Under the pieces are notes generated by a model. The model was given only the letters and a program-made list of their open reading frames with translations. It had not been told where the DNA came from and searched no databases. From Lutraria lutraria (Eukaryota; Mollusca; Bivalvia; Venerida; Mactridae), in contig OZ026851.1 of assembly GCA_964023205.1 (NCBI GenBank), positions 12,317,637 through 12,381,636 of the forward strand: a stretch of DNA of 64,000 bases. Direction: 5' to 3'. The translations under genes were made by a program, and so were the position numbers. Positions 1-15,100 of the stretch are shown here, one piece after another (positions within the stretch are counted from its first letter, which is position 1; the number at the start of each line of letters is the position of its first letter).

Positions 1-40
1 ACTAACTGAGCTAAAAGGACCGGTTGTATTGAAGACTTAC

Positions 41-163
41 TCTGATGTGTTTGATCATAGTCGTAGGTTCTAGAGTTTCTACCCGTTCTCTCATATTCTC
101 AGAATCCAACCAGGATAAATATATCTGCATGTCTTCATATAAATATTGTGAATCGTGGAAAAA
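41..163 (-). CDS. Plakin-like exon 7
   Basis: This 123-nt exon gives 41 residues (FFHDSQYLYEDMQIYLSWLD ... MIKHIR), with a TTTTCAG acceptor and GTAAGT donor, phase 0 at both ends. The YHQ|FFHD junction with exon 6 completes a typical spectrin-repeat helix linker. The gene continues left of position 1. Confidence 0.66.
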
Positions 164-3100
164 CTGAAAACATAGAAAATAGCTAGCATGAAAATTGTTT
201 GGTTCGAAACTGTACAACAAGAAACAAATATTTCACCAAAGTAATGGTGATCTTAAAACATACCTTTGGTCATATTTCTTTGGTAAAACTTGTATTTGTG
301 TTTTACACGTGAATATATTTTCCCCCGGATTTCCACTGTTTTTTTAACATGCATTTTATACACAGGACTGATGCAACCTGTACATGAGTGATAACTGTGC
401 ATTTTAAGATATACATTAAAATGCTGCAACATGCAACTTTAAGCCTTCACACAGAAGTTGAATACCATTAACTTCATACTAAAGTTCAGGAAAGCTGGTT
501 AGGTAAACTGGCCGTCATAAATAACTGAAATATTTATGAAAAACTGCTTTAAACCAAATTGATTTAACAAGAACAAGCAATATCAGATAGCAATAATTAA
601 AGCTGTGTCTTTGAGAATAAAACTTTCATAAAACTGATAAGATGACCCTCATGTATTTTTCCAATGAAACTTTTCATCTGAGATTGTTCTCAAGTTGATA
701 TTATCAATGACACTCAGAAGAGAATGTACTTTTACCTGATGATAGTCAGCAGCATTTGATAAATGGATCTCTGTACATCTAGATACAGTACTTAACCAGC
801 CCCAACTTTTTCTAAGGGTGTACACACATTCCTGAAAAAAGTAAAATCTCATTTTTAAATCCAGTTTTTGTTTCAGTTGGTTATGAAAGAAAATGTTGCA
901 ATGAATGTTAAACTGATTGCTTCGGTATCAAAAAAGCTCGCTGCAAATTTATAGACAGGTAAATAAGTCCTACAAAACTAAGATTTCAGTGACCATCTGC
1001 TCATAAATTAAGTACATACCCAGATTTAGCATTTTAACCTTAGGCCAGTATTATGTACTGTTACCAAGTGACCAGCATCAATTACTCAACATTCAGAAAA
1101 GCAAAAACAAAGCACATAAAACTGAATGTTAGAATCTACAAATAATATCCACCCAAAAGTATTTTTTTAAGAAATCCAAATTTTCAAATCAGTTGTCATG
1201 GAAACGAGACTTACTCGGTGCATTCTGGATGATTGTTCCATGTGTTCACGTCTAAACATGCTATCAAATACACCCTGTCTCTCAGTAAGATACAAGGCTC
1301 TCTCTTCAAACTCTGTCTGGACATTCTGAAAGAGAAAAGAAAGTAAATGTATCATTAATATTAACCTTGAATAATTACCATGACCTTCACCTCTGACCTT
1401 GGAAAACTGCAAGATCTTGAGGTCGCTCATTAGCTTCTGATTGGGTAAAACTTGGATACAAGTTAACAGAGTTTGGATTGGGAGACCAACCTTAGAATGT
1501 TGCCTTATCATTCTTTTAGTCAATTTTAAATGTGGCTTAGAAACAACAAATAAAACACATGGTTTTCAGGCTACTTTCTAAGCCACTGATGTTTTAACAT
1601 ACCTATTCAACTGATAGATTAAAACCAAGTGTTAAAAATCTTTCAAGTATTTTCACAAAGAAGTACTTTAAAAACTAGCTGTACTGAGGACCAGTCAGTC
1701 TATAGTATGTGAAAAGAGTCATGAGGCACAGTGTTATGGCAGTAGCCAAACTGGCTTAATGTATATAACTAGTATTGGAACCAGGTTTTTTTGTGCCACA
1801 AGACTTACAGTGCAACCTCCCTACAACAGCCACCAATGAAGACAAAAATGGCTCTTGTAAGGAGGCGGCAGTTGTTGAGAGGGTGAAAATAGAGTAAAGC
1901 ATCAATTTGGGTTGCTAGTATACTGGCTGTAACAAGGATGTGGCTGTTGTTCATAGGTGACCTTTCATGGAGGTTACACTGCAGTTAAACTGTAACAGCA
2001 CCTTTTAAACACATAAATCATGCGAATGACAAAAAATTCATACTTCAGGTTTCTGTATTTAATAGCTGACATTCGTAACTAATCCAACATTCATAGTGAG
2101 ATTATATCATACTATGTGTGTTATATTACACAAAAAAATATATTGTAAGTTACACTGAGGGTGAATTAAAGGAAGACATAAACACCCAGACTTAATATTA
2201 ACACCAAACATTATGTTATTTCTTTGTGGTATACAAATAAATACAGCCATACCTAATGTGTACCATAACAAAAGCAAGCAACATCAGAATGCATCAAAAT
2301 TCTAATGAATTCATATAAAACAAAATGTCCATTCATGGGACATTATTCAAACAAACATTTCACACTTGGTAATTCAAAACATATTAAGTAATCGTATGAA
2401 TGAAAACCACCGTTGTTTGGTAGTACAATAGATCTGTTAAACACGGCTGTATGTGAGAGGGCTATTGTTAAATCGGGCATAAAACAGGGCAATAAACAAA
2501 CTTTATTACGGCTATTAAGATGTGAATGGCTTAAATGTCTATTGGTTCTAATTTTCATACTGAAATGTTGAGGGCCCTTACAAGCATTAATCTGCTTTTA
2601 ACACTGAAGACCAAGGTAAATAAGTTATTGTACTGTTTCAATGCAGTGAACATTTGAATGCACAAAGGTTTTTATTCCCCCCTTTGAATCCTTCGTCTAT
2701 TCAAATTAAAACATGAGTGCAAGTCATAAAATACGCCCGTCAAGGGCCTTAACTCAGAAGTGCCTGGGCCGACTGGGCTGATTATCAAACTTGACCAAGA
2801 TGTCGTGGCCATAAATATGTCCATCAAGTTTCCGAAGGATCCGAATAAAACTGTTTGAATTAGAGAGCGGCAACCATTGTGGACGCCGCCCGCCTGCCAT
2901 GGGTGTTCTCATAATACGACCCGTTTTTCAAACGGGCGTATAAAAAGTATCTAGTGAAATTCAGATATAACAAGCCAATATTTCAGTTCCTCAAGAATTT
3001 ACAATTAACTATGTTCTACAGTAACAAAATAAAATCAACAAAACAATTCACATATGGAGACACCGTCCAACTAGCTTACAGAAGGTTTTGATGGTTCTGC

Positions 3101-6100
3101 CAAGTACGCCTAAGGTCACCCACCACTATTAAAGCAGCAATGGGTTGCCAAATAACATTGACTGTTGATGTTAAACTCCAGAAAAAAATATGCATTTTTC
3201 CTGAAACAACTGTAATAATTTCAAATGCAAAGAAAGAGATAGAGATAGCAGATAAGCCTGCCACTCCATGGGTCTAAAACTTAAGACTACTTGATCAATG
3301 GTCTGGAACTTGACTGTACCAAGGAAAAAACTAAAGGACGGCCAGTTAAGGTTTCATGAATAGTATAAGGAACTTACTTGAAATAGATTTTCAATCTCAC
3401 TGACATACAATACAGATTCCAAACATCTTTTCTTCTGTAAAGCCTGGTCCTGCAAAAAATAGAGAAAATAGTATACTTTAATTATTTGATTAAATAAACA
3501 CACAGTTTTTTCAACAGTTACTGTAATTGAAACCATGTTCATATTATTAGCAATGGCGACTTTAACCTTAACCCAAGTACTCCCAAATGTAATTCCAGGC
3601 TAGATCACAATAAAAAGCAATGCATACCAAGTTTGGCAGCAATTGGTCAATATAGGCTTAAGTTTTGGAGTCAGAATGTTAATAATTGGCAAGTGATGAT
3701 GAACACTAATATAACAATCAGGCTACAAGACTTACTGAAACTTTCTGTGGTGTGTAAATTAAGTTTAAATAATGTGTGAAAAAAATGAAGAACATTTAAA
3801 AAAAATACGCAAAAATTAAACAATGTTCGATTAAAATTTGTGGTGTGTAAATTAAGCTCTAATAATGTGTGAAAAAACTGAAGTACATTAAAAAAAATAT
3901 GCAAAAACTAAACAAATGTTCAATTGAAATTTTTCCCAATAATTGGTCAAAACCTGTAATGTGAAATTCTTATCAATTAGTACATTTTTTAATACATTTT
4001 CCTACATGATGATTTATAAAAAACAACAGAATTTAAAGGTTGAACAGTACAAACACTGTAAATGCATTGATATCCTATGAGCAATTTAAGCAAAAACCAC
4101 AAAATGTGGACATTTTATTGACAATAACGAAACAACAAGGATTGGCAGGTAACCAAGTAACAAATTTATATTAAACAATGAATCACCATAATGTTAAGAT
4201 AAAGAAAAAATCTGAAATTTTAAATTGATGTTTGGACAAAATAAATTTTTATTAGAAAATTCATTGTGGATGTCATCATAGGAATGTGAACACTTAATTT
4301 GCCGAATTAAATACTTGAGCTCTATAGTGAAGATTTAAGGGGAATTTCACAGGAATTGATAGTTTGCTTATAGGTCTAGTGAAGCACTTAAAAGATATGC
4401 TATATGACTGTTAAAGAGTAAGTTTTGATATAAATAAGATTAAAATTGATAGTGTCATTAGGGGTCAACAGTTCACTTGAAAAGGCAAATTTCTGAGTTT
4501 TTAATTCCGAAGCTTCAATTTTAATGGCTATATTTGGGTCCAATACTTAGGCCTTATCTGTAAGGGCCTGACAGAATGGATTTTAGGGGCTTAGTACCTG
4601 AGTCAAACTCAGAGTTTAAGCCCAAGATTTTAAGGTTCATAGATTTATATAATGCTTGACCTACTGAGTTTAGAGGAAGATAAGTTTGGACTCACATTAT
4701 GTATAAATATGTGATGTAAGTCAAAGACTTACTTGATGATATTTAATATAATCAACATCACTAAAAAAGTTTATCAAGGAAAACTTGAAAATTGTTGGTT
4801 TGTGGTCCCCTTACTGCCGTCACAAATGTAGAATTATTAGTCCACAGTGGATCAATAGCATTAGTACATTTAATAACAATTAGATTTGAAGCTGTTTTAG
4901 AACCAAATATTTATTTCCTGCATCTGACGAGAAACTGTAGCAAAAAAAACAACAAAGAGCTAGTGACAGAAAACAAAGAAAATATTTAATATTGCCTAAC
5001 AAATTGTTTTGTCACTATAACAGAGAACACATGACACACAATCTGTCCTTAAGATATTCACTTAATATGTAATAAAATATATATGCAGCATTTTATCATA
5101 GATTTATATACAGCAACATTAGGCCTTGATAAATAAATTTATTGTTTAATTTCACATAATCCTAAGCATGAGCCCAAATTTAGCTTCAGTCAAGTCTCCA
5201 AACAAGAAGTGAACTTAGTACCAAGAATTAAAAACAAGGTATCATTTCCTCAGTCATATCAACCATTGAGTTAACTATAATACCTTCAAACCCTTTTATA
5301 CCTGATCAAAACTTTTGCCATGCCAACGAAAAGCAAAATCAAGCATGGGAATACCATACTGACACAGGTGGCAGTATCAGTGTTTGGTCCACAAATGATG
5401 AAAAAAGTAACAGTGTTTGGTTCACAAAAAATGTTTTAGTTATATATTAATTACGCAGTATTAAAATATTAAGCTAGATACATCTAGCAATAATTGCAAA
5501 ACTTAAATTATTACAGACCAGATGAAATGAAAGTGCACATCATAATTATTACTTGAGTCTCAAATGAAAGCATCTGATTGGCAGTTACATAGTTCAGTCT
5601 TGAAATTGACCAATGGTAAGGCAGCAATAAATGATAAGGAGAACAGATGCCCGTAAGTTTAGTTTAACAAACCTATTAAAGGCCAATAAGTTAAAGATTG
5701 TAGTTGAATTCTTTAAACATAAGCACACAGCACTAATTTAGTACATGTACTTTGAATAGTATTTTATAGAAAAATGTTACAAATAAGAATAAATCATTCC
5801 TATCATTTCTAAAAATCAACACAACTGATCTACGAAGATGAATTCAGAGTTAATGCTAAAATGCATTGTTATAAGTGGATATTTTGACAACAAAATAATA
5901 CAATTCTGAATATTGTTACAATGAGGAAGAACGACAAAGGCACACTTTGTCTAGATCGTGTTTCAGTACATGTAATCGTAACCTAAAATATTGTTAATCT
6001 TGCCTTCATTTAACAATGCATTGAAATAACAATAGCTAATTCAATAGAAGGGGTGGTCTCAACATAATTTTGCAGACTTACGGTCAAAAGGCAACTGTTT

Positions 6101-9100
6101 GCAGTAGATAAAATACAGCCTATAGCTTTATCTATCCAATATCGCGTTTCATACGTTATTTAAGGGTCATAGTTGTTTACATATTGTTAAACCCATTTAA
6201 ATAAGTGATAGTGGTATTATGAACGTACGAATGAGTTATTTAATAATTTATCAATAGTTTAACGTAGGTATCGTCAAGTATCGAGGACTCGTTTTGATAT
6301 AAATTTAGATATTTGTAACATATGAAGATTAAGTTTTGTCCACTTTGATAACACCTATTTGTATCGACGACATTTGATACCATACCTTGTAAGCGAAATA
6401 CTCGCCCATAAATAATAGCCTTATCGGCAATTTTCAAATTATTGAATGTAAAACACACACAGTGTAAGACTTCTTCAATAAATTGAGTATGTTAAGATTT
6501 AAAGTAGCGTAGGTCAAATGAATGCCAAAAAAATAGGTCAAAGATTTCTGCTATATCAGTACATTATAAATAAATTATTAAATCAAGTCGACAGCTATTG
6601 TCATTTAGCTTTGATTTTTAAACCACTTTGTAGGAGTTTAATGCCACAGTCAAAATAATAAACTTCAATCTGTTTCTGGATTCAGCACAAAAGTCACATT
6701 AATTAAGGGAAAAAATTATTTTCAGATATGAAAATTTTACCGAGCATGCAAACAAAACTAAAATGTAACAGACCCGTGGATGCACAAACAGACGGACACA
6801 CAGACATATGAAAGACCACACACTAAAATTTTGTCATTCTTATTTTCAAGTCAGACTTAATTAAAAGATAGTGCCTTATGCTTGAAGTGCAAGCGAATAA
6901 ATCAACAAAGTTATGAATATGCATTAAGTAAATTGAATGTATAATAAGTCTGCTTTTACTGGGAAGCCATCAAGCCATTTGACAGTAATACCATGATATG
7001 ATATGAATAATCGTGAACCATAAAATAATTTGTATGCAAACAAACAGTAATTACAATAAATATATCTAGTTTTAATATGACAGAATGAAATAATTATTTA
7101 TGTTTCATTTCAGTGGGTTTAATGACAATTTTCAGTATATTTCAGGTATATATGACCACAGACAGAAGTAACAGACCTGTGATGGTAAAATTGTAATTAA
7201 CTTAATCCATGATTACCTTAAATGAAAAACAAATTGTCCCAAAGATTGATCCTAGTCTTATGAAGTAAAGTCTGTGAACAAAGGCTACCAAATGGAGACA
7301 AAAATGGTCTACATGAGCAGTTGGGACATCAATGACCAACCAAAGTCACTTTTCAAAAACACAAAATTGATATTTTTGACATCAACTTAAAAGTCATACA
7401 GTAGAATTGTACATCTGATAACCTGTTTTTACAGCTTCAGGGGCAATTTACTTATCTGTAAGCCTTTTTTAAATACACTTCCAAACTATCCCCTTTGAAT
7501 TGTAATGTAACGCAAAGTCCCTCCTCTTTTTGCATTTTTAAAGCTCAGACCCCTCCCCTTTTGTATTTTTTATATCCTAAATCCCTCCCCTATTTCATTT
7601 TTCAAAAGTTTCATTCCCTCACAAATTGTATTTTGTATAAAAGAAACCCTTCCTCTTTTTGCATTATTTTATGGCCTTTCTAACTGTAGTATATTTCATG
7701 AAAAAGGCTTTCCCTGTAACATGCTTTTAATTAGACAGACACTAACAAGGGAGATCATTTATCTCTAGAGACATCAGATTTAATCAATTATACTGGACTG
7801 CTGTTTTTTATAGTGAGTATATATTGATTAAATACAACTGATTGCCTAAATATGGTAATACATAACATTCCAACATGTTTACTGGTAAAGTACAAAAATA
7901 CTAACCTCAAGCAATGCGTATTCTGTTTCTAATGTTGGAAAATCCTTCACATGTTTCTGAAAACAAAAAAAAAGAAATCAAATAACAAGTGTATAACATG
8001 ATACATGGATAAGGCTTTACCGCTTATACATGGCATATAATAAGTCTGTGCCAAACCCAAAAAGTGCAATTGGTAACCTCAGCTAGTGCCCAAATATTAG
8101 TACAATGGTTAACTTAGCTGGTTCCCAGATGGATAACACAGCTTGTGGAGAACAAGGCTGTGTTTTGAATGATTGGTTGCTGATTGGTTTCCGGGTCAAA
8201 ACAAGAGCATGTTAAACATTTCTAGTAGGCAATTTGATTGTTGATAACAATTTCCATCTAACTCTGATTCAGACATTGTACGGAAAGAAGACAGTTGCTA
8301 AAGGTTTGTGGAGGAAAAGGTAAATGTGCTAAATAAAGTTTCGTGGACCAAAACCTAATAAAACTGAATGGAGCACAATCAATAAACAAAATTTAAACAT
8401 AAACTCAGAAATAACCAATCAGAAGCATTTTTAAGTATTTAGACTTATCTGTCAGCTCAATTTTACAGAATGACACATGTATCATTAACAGAATTTGAAA
8501 GGAATCCCCTATTCATGTCAATAAACATCAGTAGAAACAACCAATGCTGAGCCATCATGAATTCCCTTTTTTCATAAAATGTGATCTAATTTCAAACATG
8601 TTCTCAAATTCAACAATAACTGTAGTACTCTGCCATAATAAACTACCAGATAATTGTAAGTAAATAAGCACACACATAAAATATGACAAATTTATTTAGA
8701 TTTACAAACAGGTGTCACGGTTTTGTGAACAAGCCGGACAACAGCCTTGAGAAAATGATACTCAGGAATCACTGTAGATGGTGTTTATATATAAGTCTAT
8801 ACCACTAATATTTAGGATCTGTCTGAAATATGCAAATTAAGACCTCTTATTTTGTTTTGTTTGTTTATATCAACTTTTACAACCCTTATCAACAGTCAGA
8901 GTCATACGAGGCGGACAATTCACCTAACCATCGTTCCTGCAGGGAAGAACCAGTACTAGACTCACATCCTCCGTAAGCGACTGTCTACTATCTCACATAA
9001 AGAGACATGGTTGGTAGCAGGGCTCGAACAAGAATTAAGCTTTCTGAACCAAAATGGAAAAAATAATTTCTTCACAAGAAGGACTCAATGTTAAAATTCA

Positions 9101-12100
9101 ATATCCCTGGGGTTGACAACATTGCACCAGCAGCCAAGGTGTTTGGTGACTTGTTCACCTTTAACTAAAAAGGAAAACCCAGTAGAACTATTATGATGCA
9201 TATTTTTGCCTATTTGCTTGTCAAATAGTGCATAATTTTATAAAATATTGTTTTCCTTTTTCATTATATTTCAGGCCTTTTAGACATTTAAATAATTATG
9301 TAATGCTATATTTTTAAGGAGATTTAATAATTCTTAATCTTGTTTTTTCAAATGCAGCATACTAAAACAACTTGTTATTCATTAAGAAATATTTTAGGGT
9401 TTTCAATAAACACTTACTTTGTTAAACTTTTTGCATAATCAGGAAAAAGAAGCTTAGACTAATAATTTATCACAAGTTAAGCAGTTTTTATCAACACTTT
9501 TAGGGTCTAGCTTCCTAAATTTTTGACATGTTTTCACTAGTTAAGCCACATCAAAGGCCAAAACAAAGGAAACTGCAAACTGGCAGGATGAGCTTAAGTC
9601 TCAGTGTTTGCTCAGCAGTTTGTTTTGGCAATTGTAAGTCTGGGAACACAGAACTTTATAAACCCTTAATTTTGATTTCCAGGTATCACTTGTATACTGG
9701 ATTTCCACAATTAAACTTATTAGACAAATTATTAAGTTTTGTCATAATTCTGTGTTTCCAGGTATGTGGCTTTGCTTTTCATATTAATTTTGTTATACTT
9801 AATTCTAAGTACAACATTATAGTTTTCATAATGTTAATATTTTAAGTTCTTATTTTGTAAAACTTCTATATCGATTAATTTAACTTATTCTTGATTTTGT
9901 TTAAATACAGTAAAAGTTAGTCAGTAATGATTTTATTCAGTGTGACTATTATAATTATGTAACTTTAATGAGATAACAAGGTATGCTGCATTTGTGTAAA
10001 TTAACAATAATGATACAAGTCTGAATTAGGCACTTTAATAAATAACGTCATTATATAAAGTTTAGAATAGTTGATTAATTAATAAAATTTGTAAATTAAG
10101 TACATTTTGGGACATTTTTCTAGAATCTTTGTTTTTCGCTTAAGTAATTATTGCTCTGCTATTTTCTATGAGACTTTCTTTGTAATTATACACATAATTT
10201 GTACCGATCACTGCCAAGCGAGGTTCCCCACCTTTATTTTTATTGTGTAATTTTTGCATTGATTGTTTTCATTTGAAATGCTTTGCATATTACTTATCTC
10301 TTATTTTCTGACATTTGTATCACTTGTATACTGGATTTCGACAATTAAACTTATTAGACAAATTATAAAGTTTTGTCATAATTCTGTGTTTCCAGCTAGG
10401 AACCAGATTATTCTACAGATAACAGCAGCGTCGTTGTGTGTGTTTAAGAACTACAAACACATACAGCAACGCGATAAATATTTCACTCCCGACTCTGTGC
10501 GCTCTCAGTGCCGAAGTCAGCGTTCGAAAAGTGCGTGCAAGCCGTTTCATTAAAGAACCACCAAGCTTCTGTAAGCTTAAGCTGGACAGATTCCTCACAT
10601 GTGAAATTTGTCTGGTCAATGATGGGATTCAAACTCACAACTGTGATAGACTAATGATCAATAGTCAGAGACAATAACCAGTCAATCACAGAGCCCCACC
10701 CCCCTCCAAAACAATATCAATAAAATGGGTATCAGTTGGTCCCAATCAAATAAGAAGGGACTTACAATTTTACTTAGTCTAAACAAATCATATCATACTT
10801 CAATGGGAACCCTTCAACTAGAAAAAATAATAATTTTTAGGGGCTTGCATTGATCCCTACCACACAACATTAATACTTAAGGGAGTTACATTGACCTGAC
10901 ATCCCCCATCCCTGCCAAATTACATATCAAATATCAAAGCACTGAGGTAACTTAATATAATTTTGGTATGGCTTAGGAACAAATTCAATACTTTGACCAG
11001 TAATTCAACAGTATTTAAGTTACTAACATTAATTCACTTGGTTTAACCAAAGCACTATTAAGTTACCAACTGGCACTAACTTGTCCCAACCACAATCACG
11101 ATGAGAACATATGTCAGCATGAATCAGAAGTGCAGACTAATGTACTAACATACACATAATCCTCCTTCTCAAGTTAGTCAAAAAGGTAGGGAGAGCATGC
11201 CACCTAAGTACAAAAAGGTTGCTGCAAAAACTTATGGTCCATTTAATTATTCCTGAGTATTTTTGCGTGTCATACTGTCATTAAAAATGTGCAACAGACT
11301 GTTTTATTCACAACATGTAAAGTATCTGTCACCATGACAACACGCTATCATGAATGATTCACTTTAAAACATCAATTCCTAAATTGCTTGAAGTCCAATC
11401 ATACAATACTTAATGCCAACAAGTCACATGATTTGTTTGGAGCAAGTGCTTAATTATAGGTAGATGTATAATATTCATTAAAGCACTGATCTAGACTCAG
11501 CATCATTGTCAGGGATGAAGATCTCCTTGTGTGTGGCATCTCTTCTGTCGGTGGATGGGTCCGGTAGATGTTTCAAATAATAGGGGCCATTACAAACATG
11601 ACTCTAGTGAGACCATTTAGGTGTGTTATTACTGTCATACTTGCCCTAAAGTCTAGACAAAACAAACATTTCTCTAATGAGGGGAAGCGTACACCGGTGT
11701 TAAGCCATAGTACATTAGTAATGTATTGGGAACTAGAGTTCCTGGATTCTGTGACAATTCTAATCCAGTTCTCTGCAAGTTACTGCCAACTTCTCAAAAT
11801 GAGAAACTGTTCAAACACTAGAATCAGCTGATGGAGGATGAATTGCTTAATATAATGATGTCTACAACCATATTGTAAATTGGAGCATGTGCTAGACACT
11901 GTACAGGGTTCATAGACCCAACTAGACTAGGCAGGCATGCAGTCTATAGTTCAAGTTGCAATAAAATTCTAACCCTATCGGAAATCATCACTGCAGAATT
12001 TGTAGATAATACTGAACAGATTCTACAGAAAGAACTCAACCATGATCATGAAATATTTGAACATATTTATCTTTTGTCATACAAATCCTTCAGGCATTGA

Positions 12101-15100
12101 TGACTAATGAATTATGTACATGTACGGTGTTACACAATGTTTTCATGCAATGACATTTAGAGGCAGAGTACGATATTGTATAAATAAATGTCACAATGAC
12201 TTTGAATGATACATCATTCTTGCACAAAATGGTTTGCCAGGAAAAATGCTGATCTAGATTAAATTAATGGTGTCTTTTATAGATTTTTTTAAAAAGCAGT
12301 AAGCATGTTATATACTACTGCATGGTATTGTGGATTGACAAATAGGTAAATAGACACAATTCCATTATATTTCACTCAAGGTAAAAACCTGAAGTATGCA
12401 CGGGTCACTGTATACATGTAGATATTAAAATTCCGTAGAATTGATAAGAGTATGTTGCTCCAAATTTATATCTGTACACCAATCACTAAACACAAGTATT
12501 TGTTTGGTTCTTTTTAAGAGGCAGACTTAAAAACTGACCAATGGCAAAGCTTTATTCTCCAAACTAAGTTTACAGTTTCATCTATCTATTCCATGCAGAG
12601 GTTTTTATATAATAAAGGCTACTGTGATATGCCATAAAAGTCACATTTTATACCAAATCCAGCCAAACGATGTCTGGCCTGTATGTCACATTGTAACAAC
12701 TCACCTTTGATTTACGAAATTCATCCACTCTACGTTTGATTGGTTTAAGGTCATCACCTGTTGCATGTAATGTGTCAAGTTGTTGCTGCACTCCAATCTG
12801 GTTATGTTGAAATGGTATGTCTTGAATATCAGTCTGTAAATGAAGAGGAAATGTATAATTATAAGGCTATGCTTAAAAGCTTTCAAAACATTGCTGATGA
12901 ATAATAAATAAATAAGGCATAAAAATGTTACTTTCTGGTTAGGTGCTCATAGAAAAAGGGTGGGTGGGACACTGCATGGTCTCAGATATACTGTAAGTGT
13001 ATAAACTTGAAAAAAATGAGCATTCTCTTAATCAATGTGCAGTAAAACCAACTCAACATTTTGACTAGGTTTTCTGTATTATACGCCATTGAAGGATCGA
13101 AGATGATGTATGATAACACGGTATATAATATAAGTTTACATCATTTTAGATATATGGGTATACATATACAAACATTGCCCATTAAGAGTGATATATTTGA
13201 TATAAAATAAGATACGAGGAATGTGATATATAAAACATATATAAGAACACATTTATTTTAATATATTGTATATACATTATATACAATACTATCTCAGAGC
13301 AAATCTAATACAGAGACTCAGAGAGTAATGACTTTTATCAATCATCATAAAAAACTATATATTACCTGAAAATTGCCCCAGCCATATTCACATTACATTA
13401 TACAGAACTTTCTTTAATTAGTTAACATACTGATGAATTGAATTTTGGACACAGTGGATAGAATTAGATTTTTTGAAAATTATTTACGATAATAGTCACT
13501 CACTCATAACATGGTGGAGTATTTCTTACAAGTGGGGTGTTTATTAAGTCAGGGCATTCTTTAGGGAGGAGCATTTACTAAGGTCAGGTATTTCATAAGA
13601 GGTGGGGTATTTATAAGACTTTCATTGGGGAAGGAGCATACTTTGAAGAAGGGCAATTATTAGGGAAGGAGCATTTATTTAGGGAGAAGCAATCATTAGG
13701 GGAGAAGCAATCATTAGAGGAGGAGCAATCATTAGGGGAGGAGCAATCATTAGGGGAGGAGCAATCATTAGGGGAGGAGCAATCATTAGGGGAGGAGCAA
13801 TCATTAGAGGAGGAGCAATCATTAGGGGAGGAGCAATCATTAGGGGAGGAGCAATCATTGGGGGAGGAGCAATCATTAGAGGAGGAGCAATCATTAGGGG
13901 AGGAGCAATCATTAGAGGAGGAGCAATCATTAGGGGAGGAGCAATCATTAGAGGAGGAGCAATCATTAGGGGAGGAGCAATCATTAGGGGAGGAGCAATC
14001 ATTAGAGGAGGAGCAATCATTAGGGGAGGAGCAATCATTAGAGGAGGAGCAATCATTAGGGGAGGAGCAATCATTAGAGGAGGAGCAATCATTAGGGGAG
14101 GAGCAATCATTAGGGGAGGAGCAATCATTAGGGGAGGAGCAATCATTAGAGGAGGAGCAATCATTAGAGGAGGAGCAATCATTAGGGGAGGAGCAATCAT
14201 TAGAGGAGGAGCAATCATTAGGGGAGGAGCAATCATTAGGGGAGGAGCAATCATTAGGGGAGGAGCATTTATTTAGGGAGGAGCAATCATTAGGGGAGGA
14301 GCATTTATTTAGGGAGGAGCAATCATTAGGGGAGGAGCAATCATTGAAGAGGGGATTTATTATGTAAAACGCATTTATGGGAGAGGAATTCCATAGAAGC
14401 GGAGCATTCCTTATAGAGGTGCATTTGTTAGGAGATGAGCATTCCATAGAGGAGGAGCATTAGTTAGGAGAGGAGCATTCCATAGCGGAGGAGCGTTAGT
14501 TAGGAGAGCAGCATTCCACAGGGGAGGAGCATTTATTAGGAGAGGAGCATTCATTTGAGAGGGGTATTAATAGAGAATATTCGGTATTACTACTTCTTGA
14601 CTGAATATATCATAAACTATCCAGTAACTTTATATAGAACATAATCCTATAGTCTATAAACGAATAAAAGTGTCATAATTCAACCTTACTTCAACTGATA
14701 CATGCAAACATAAATTTTATGCACAATATATAGTTATGACATCAAAACTGCAGAATAAATCATTTAAAGCTATTTCTCACAGGAGTGTGAATAAGTGATA
14801 CATCAGTAAACGCCTGGAGGTCTAGACCCATCATTAAAATATCCATACTTTTAAGATCACAAACATAGCATAACCTGAGTTAACTGACACCTGTGGATAA
14901 AGACCACCATGTGAATGACTGCCATCTCTTTACCACATATTCATTAAAGCACTAGTAAGGAAACAAGCACACCCCTGTATACAGTCCAACTAGGCGTAAA
15001 CAAATTGTTTGTTTCTGGTTACATGCTCATTAAAGGGGCATACCCTACAACTTGGTGCATCTAGAATCAAGGCAAAATGATAATACATTAGAAGCTTGTA

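Larger units (their letters stand above)
1326..3377 (-). other. Intron 4 of the plakin-like gene
   Basis: 2.05 kb of AT-rich intron carrying two short TIR elements (1808-1981 and 2731-2943). I see no other coding sequence. Confidence 0.6.
3450..7905 (-). other. Intron 3 of the plakin-like gene
   Basis: 4.46 kb, very AT-rich. It contains the 93-bp tandem duplication, a half-copy of the 39.6-kb palindromic repeat and a degenerate pyrimidine minisatellite. I see no exon in it. Confidence 0.55.
7957..12704 (-). other. Intron 2 of the plakin-like gene
   Basis: 4.75 kb holding a SINE fragment (8861-9035), a spaced 79-bp direct repeat (9683-10395) and a tRNA-like SINE (10396-10700). I see no coding exon in it. 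Confidence 0.55.

Noticed and set aside
10263..10677. Overlapping 68-96 codon frames on both strands
   Set aside because: They cover a direct repeat and SINE-like sequence and show no domain.
13611..14447. Long open frames on both strands (278, 191 and 169 codons) as repeat proteins
   Set aside because: They arise from an 18-bp minisatellite without stop codons; three different peptides are equally open, and there is no signal, splice or flank support.
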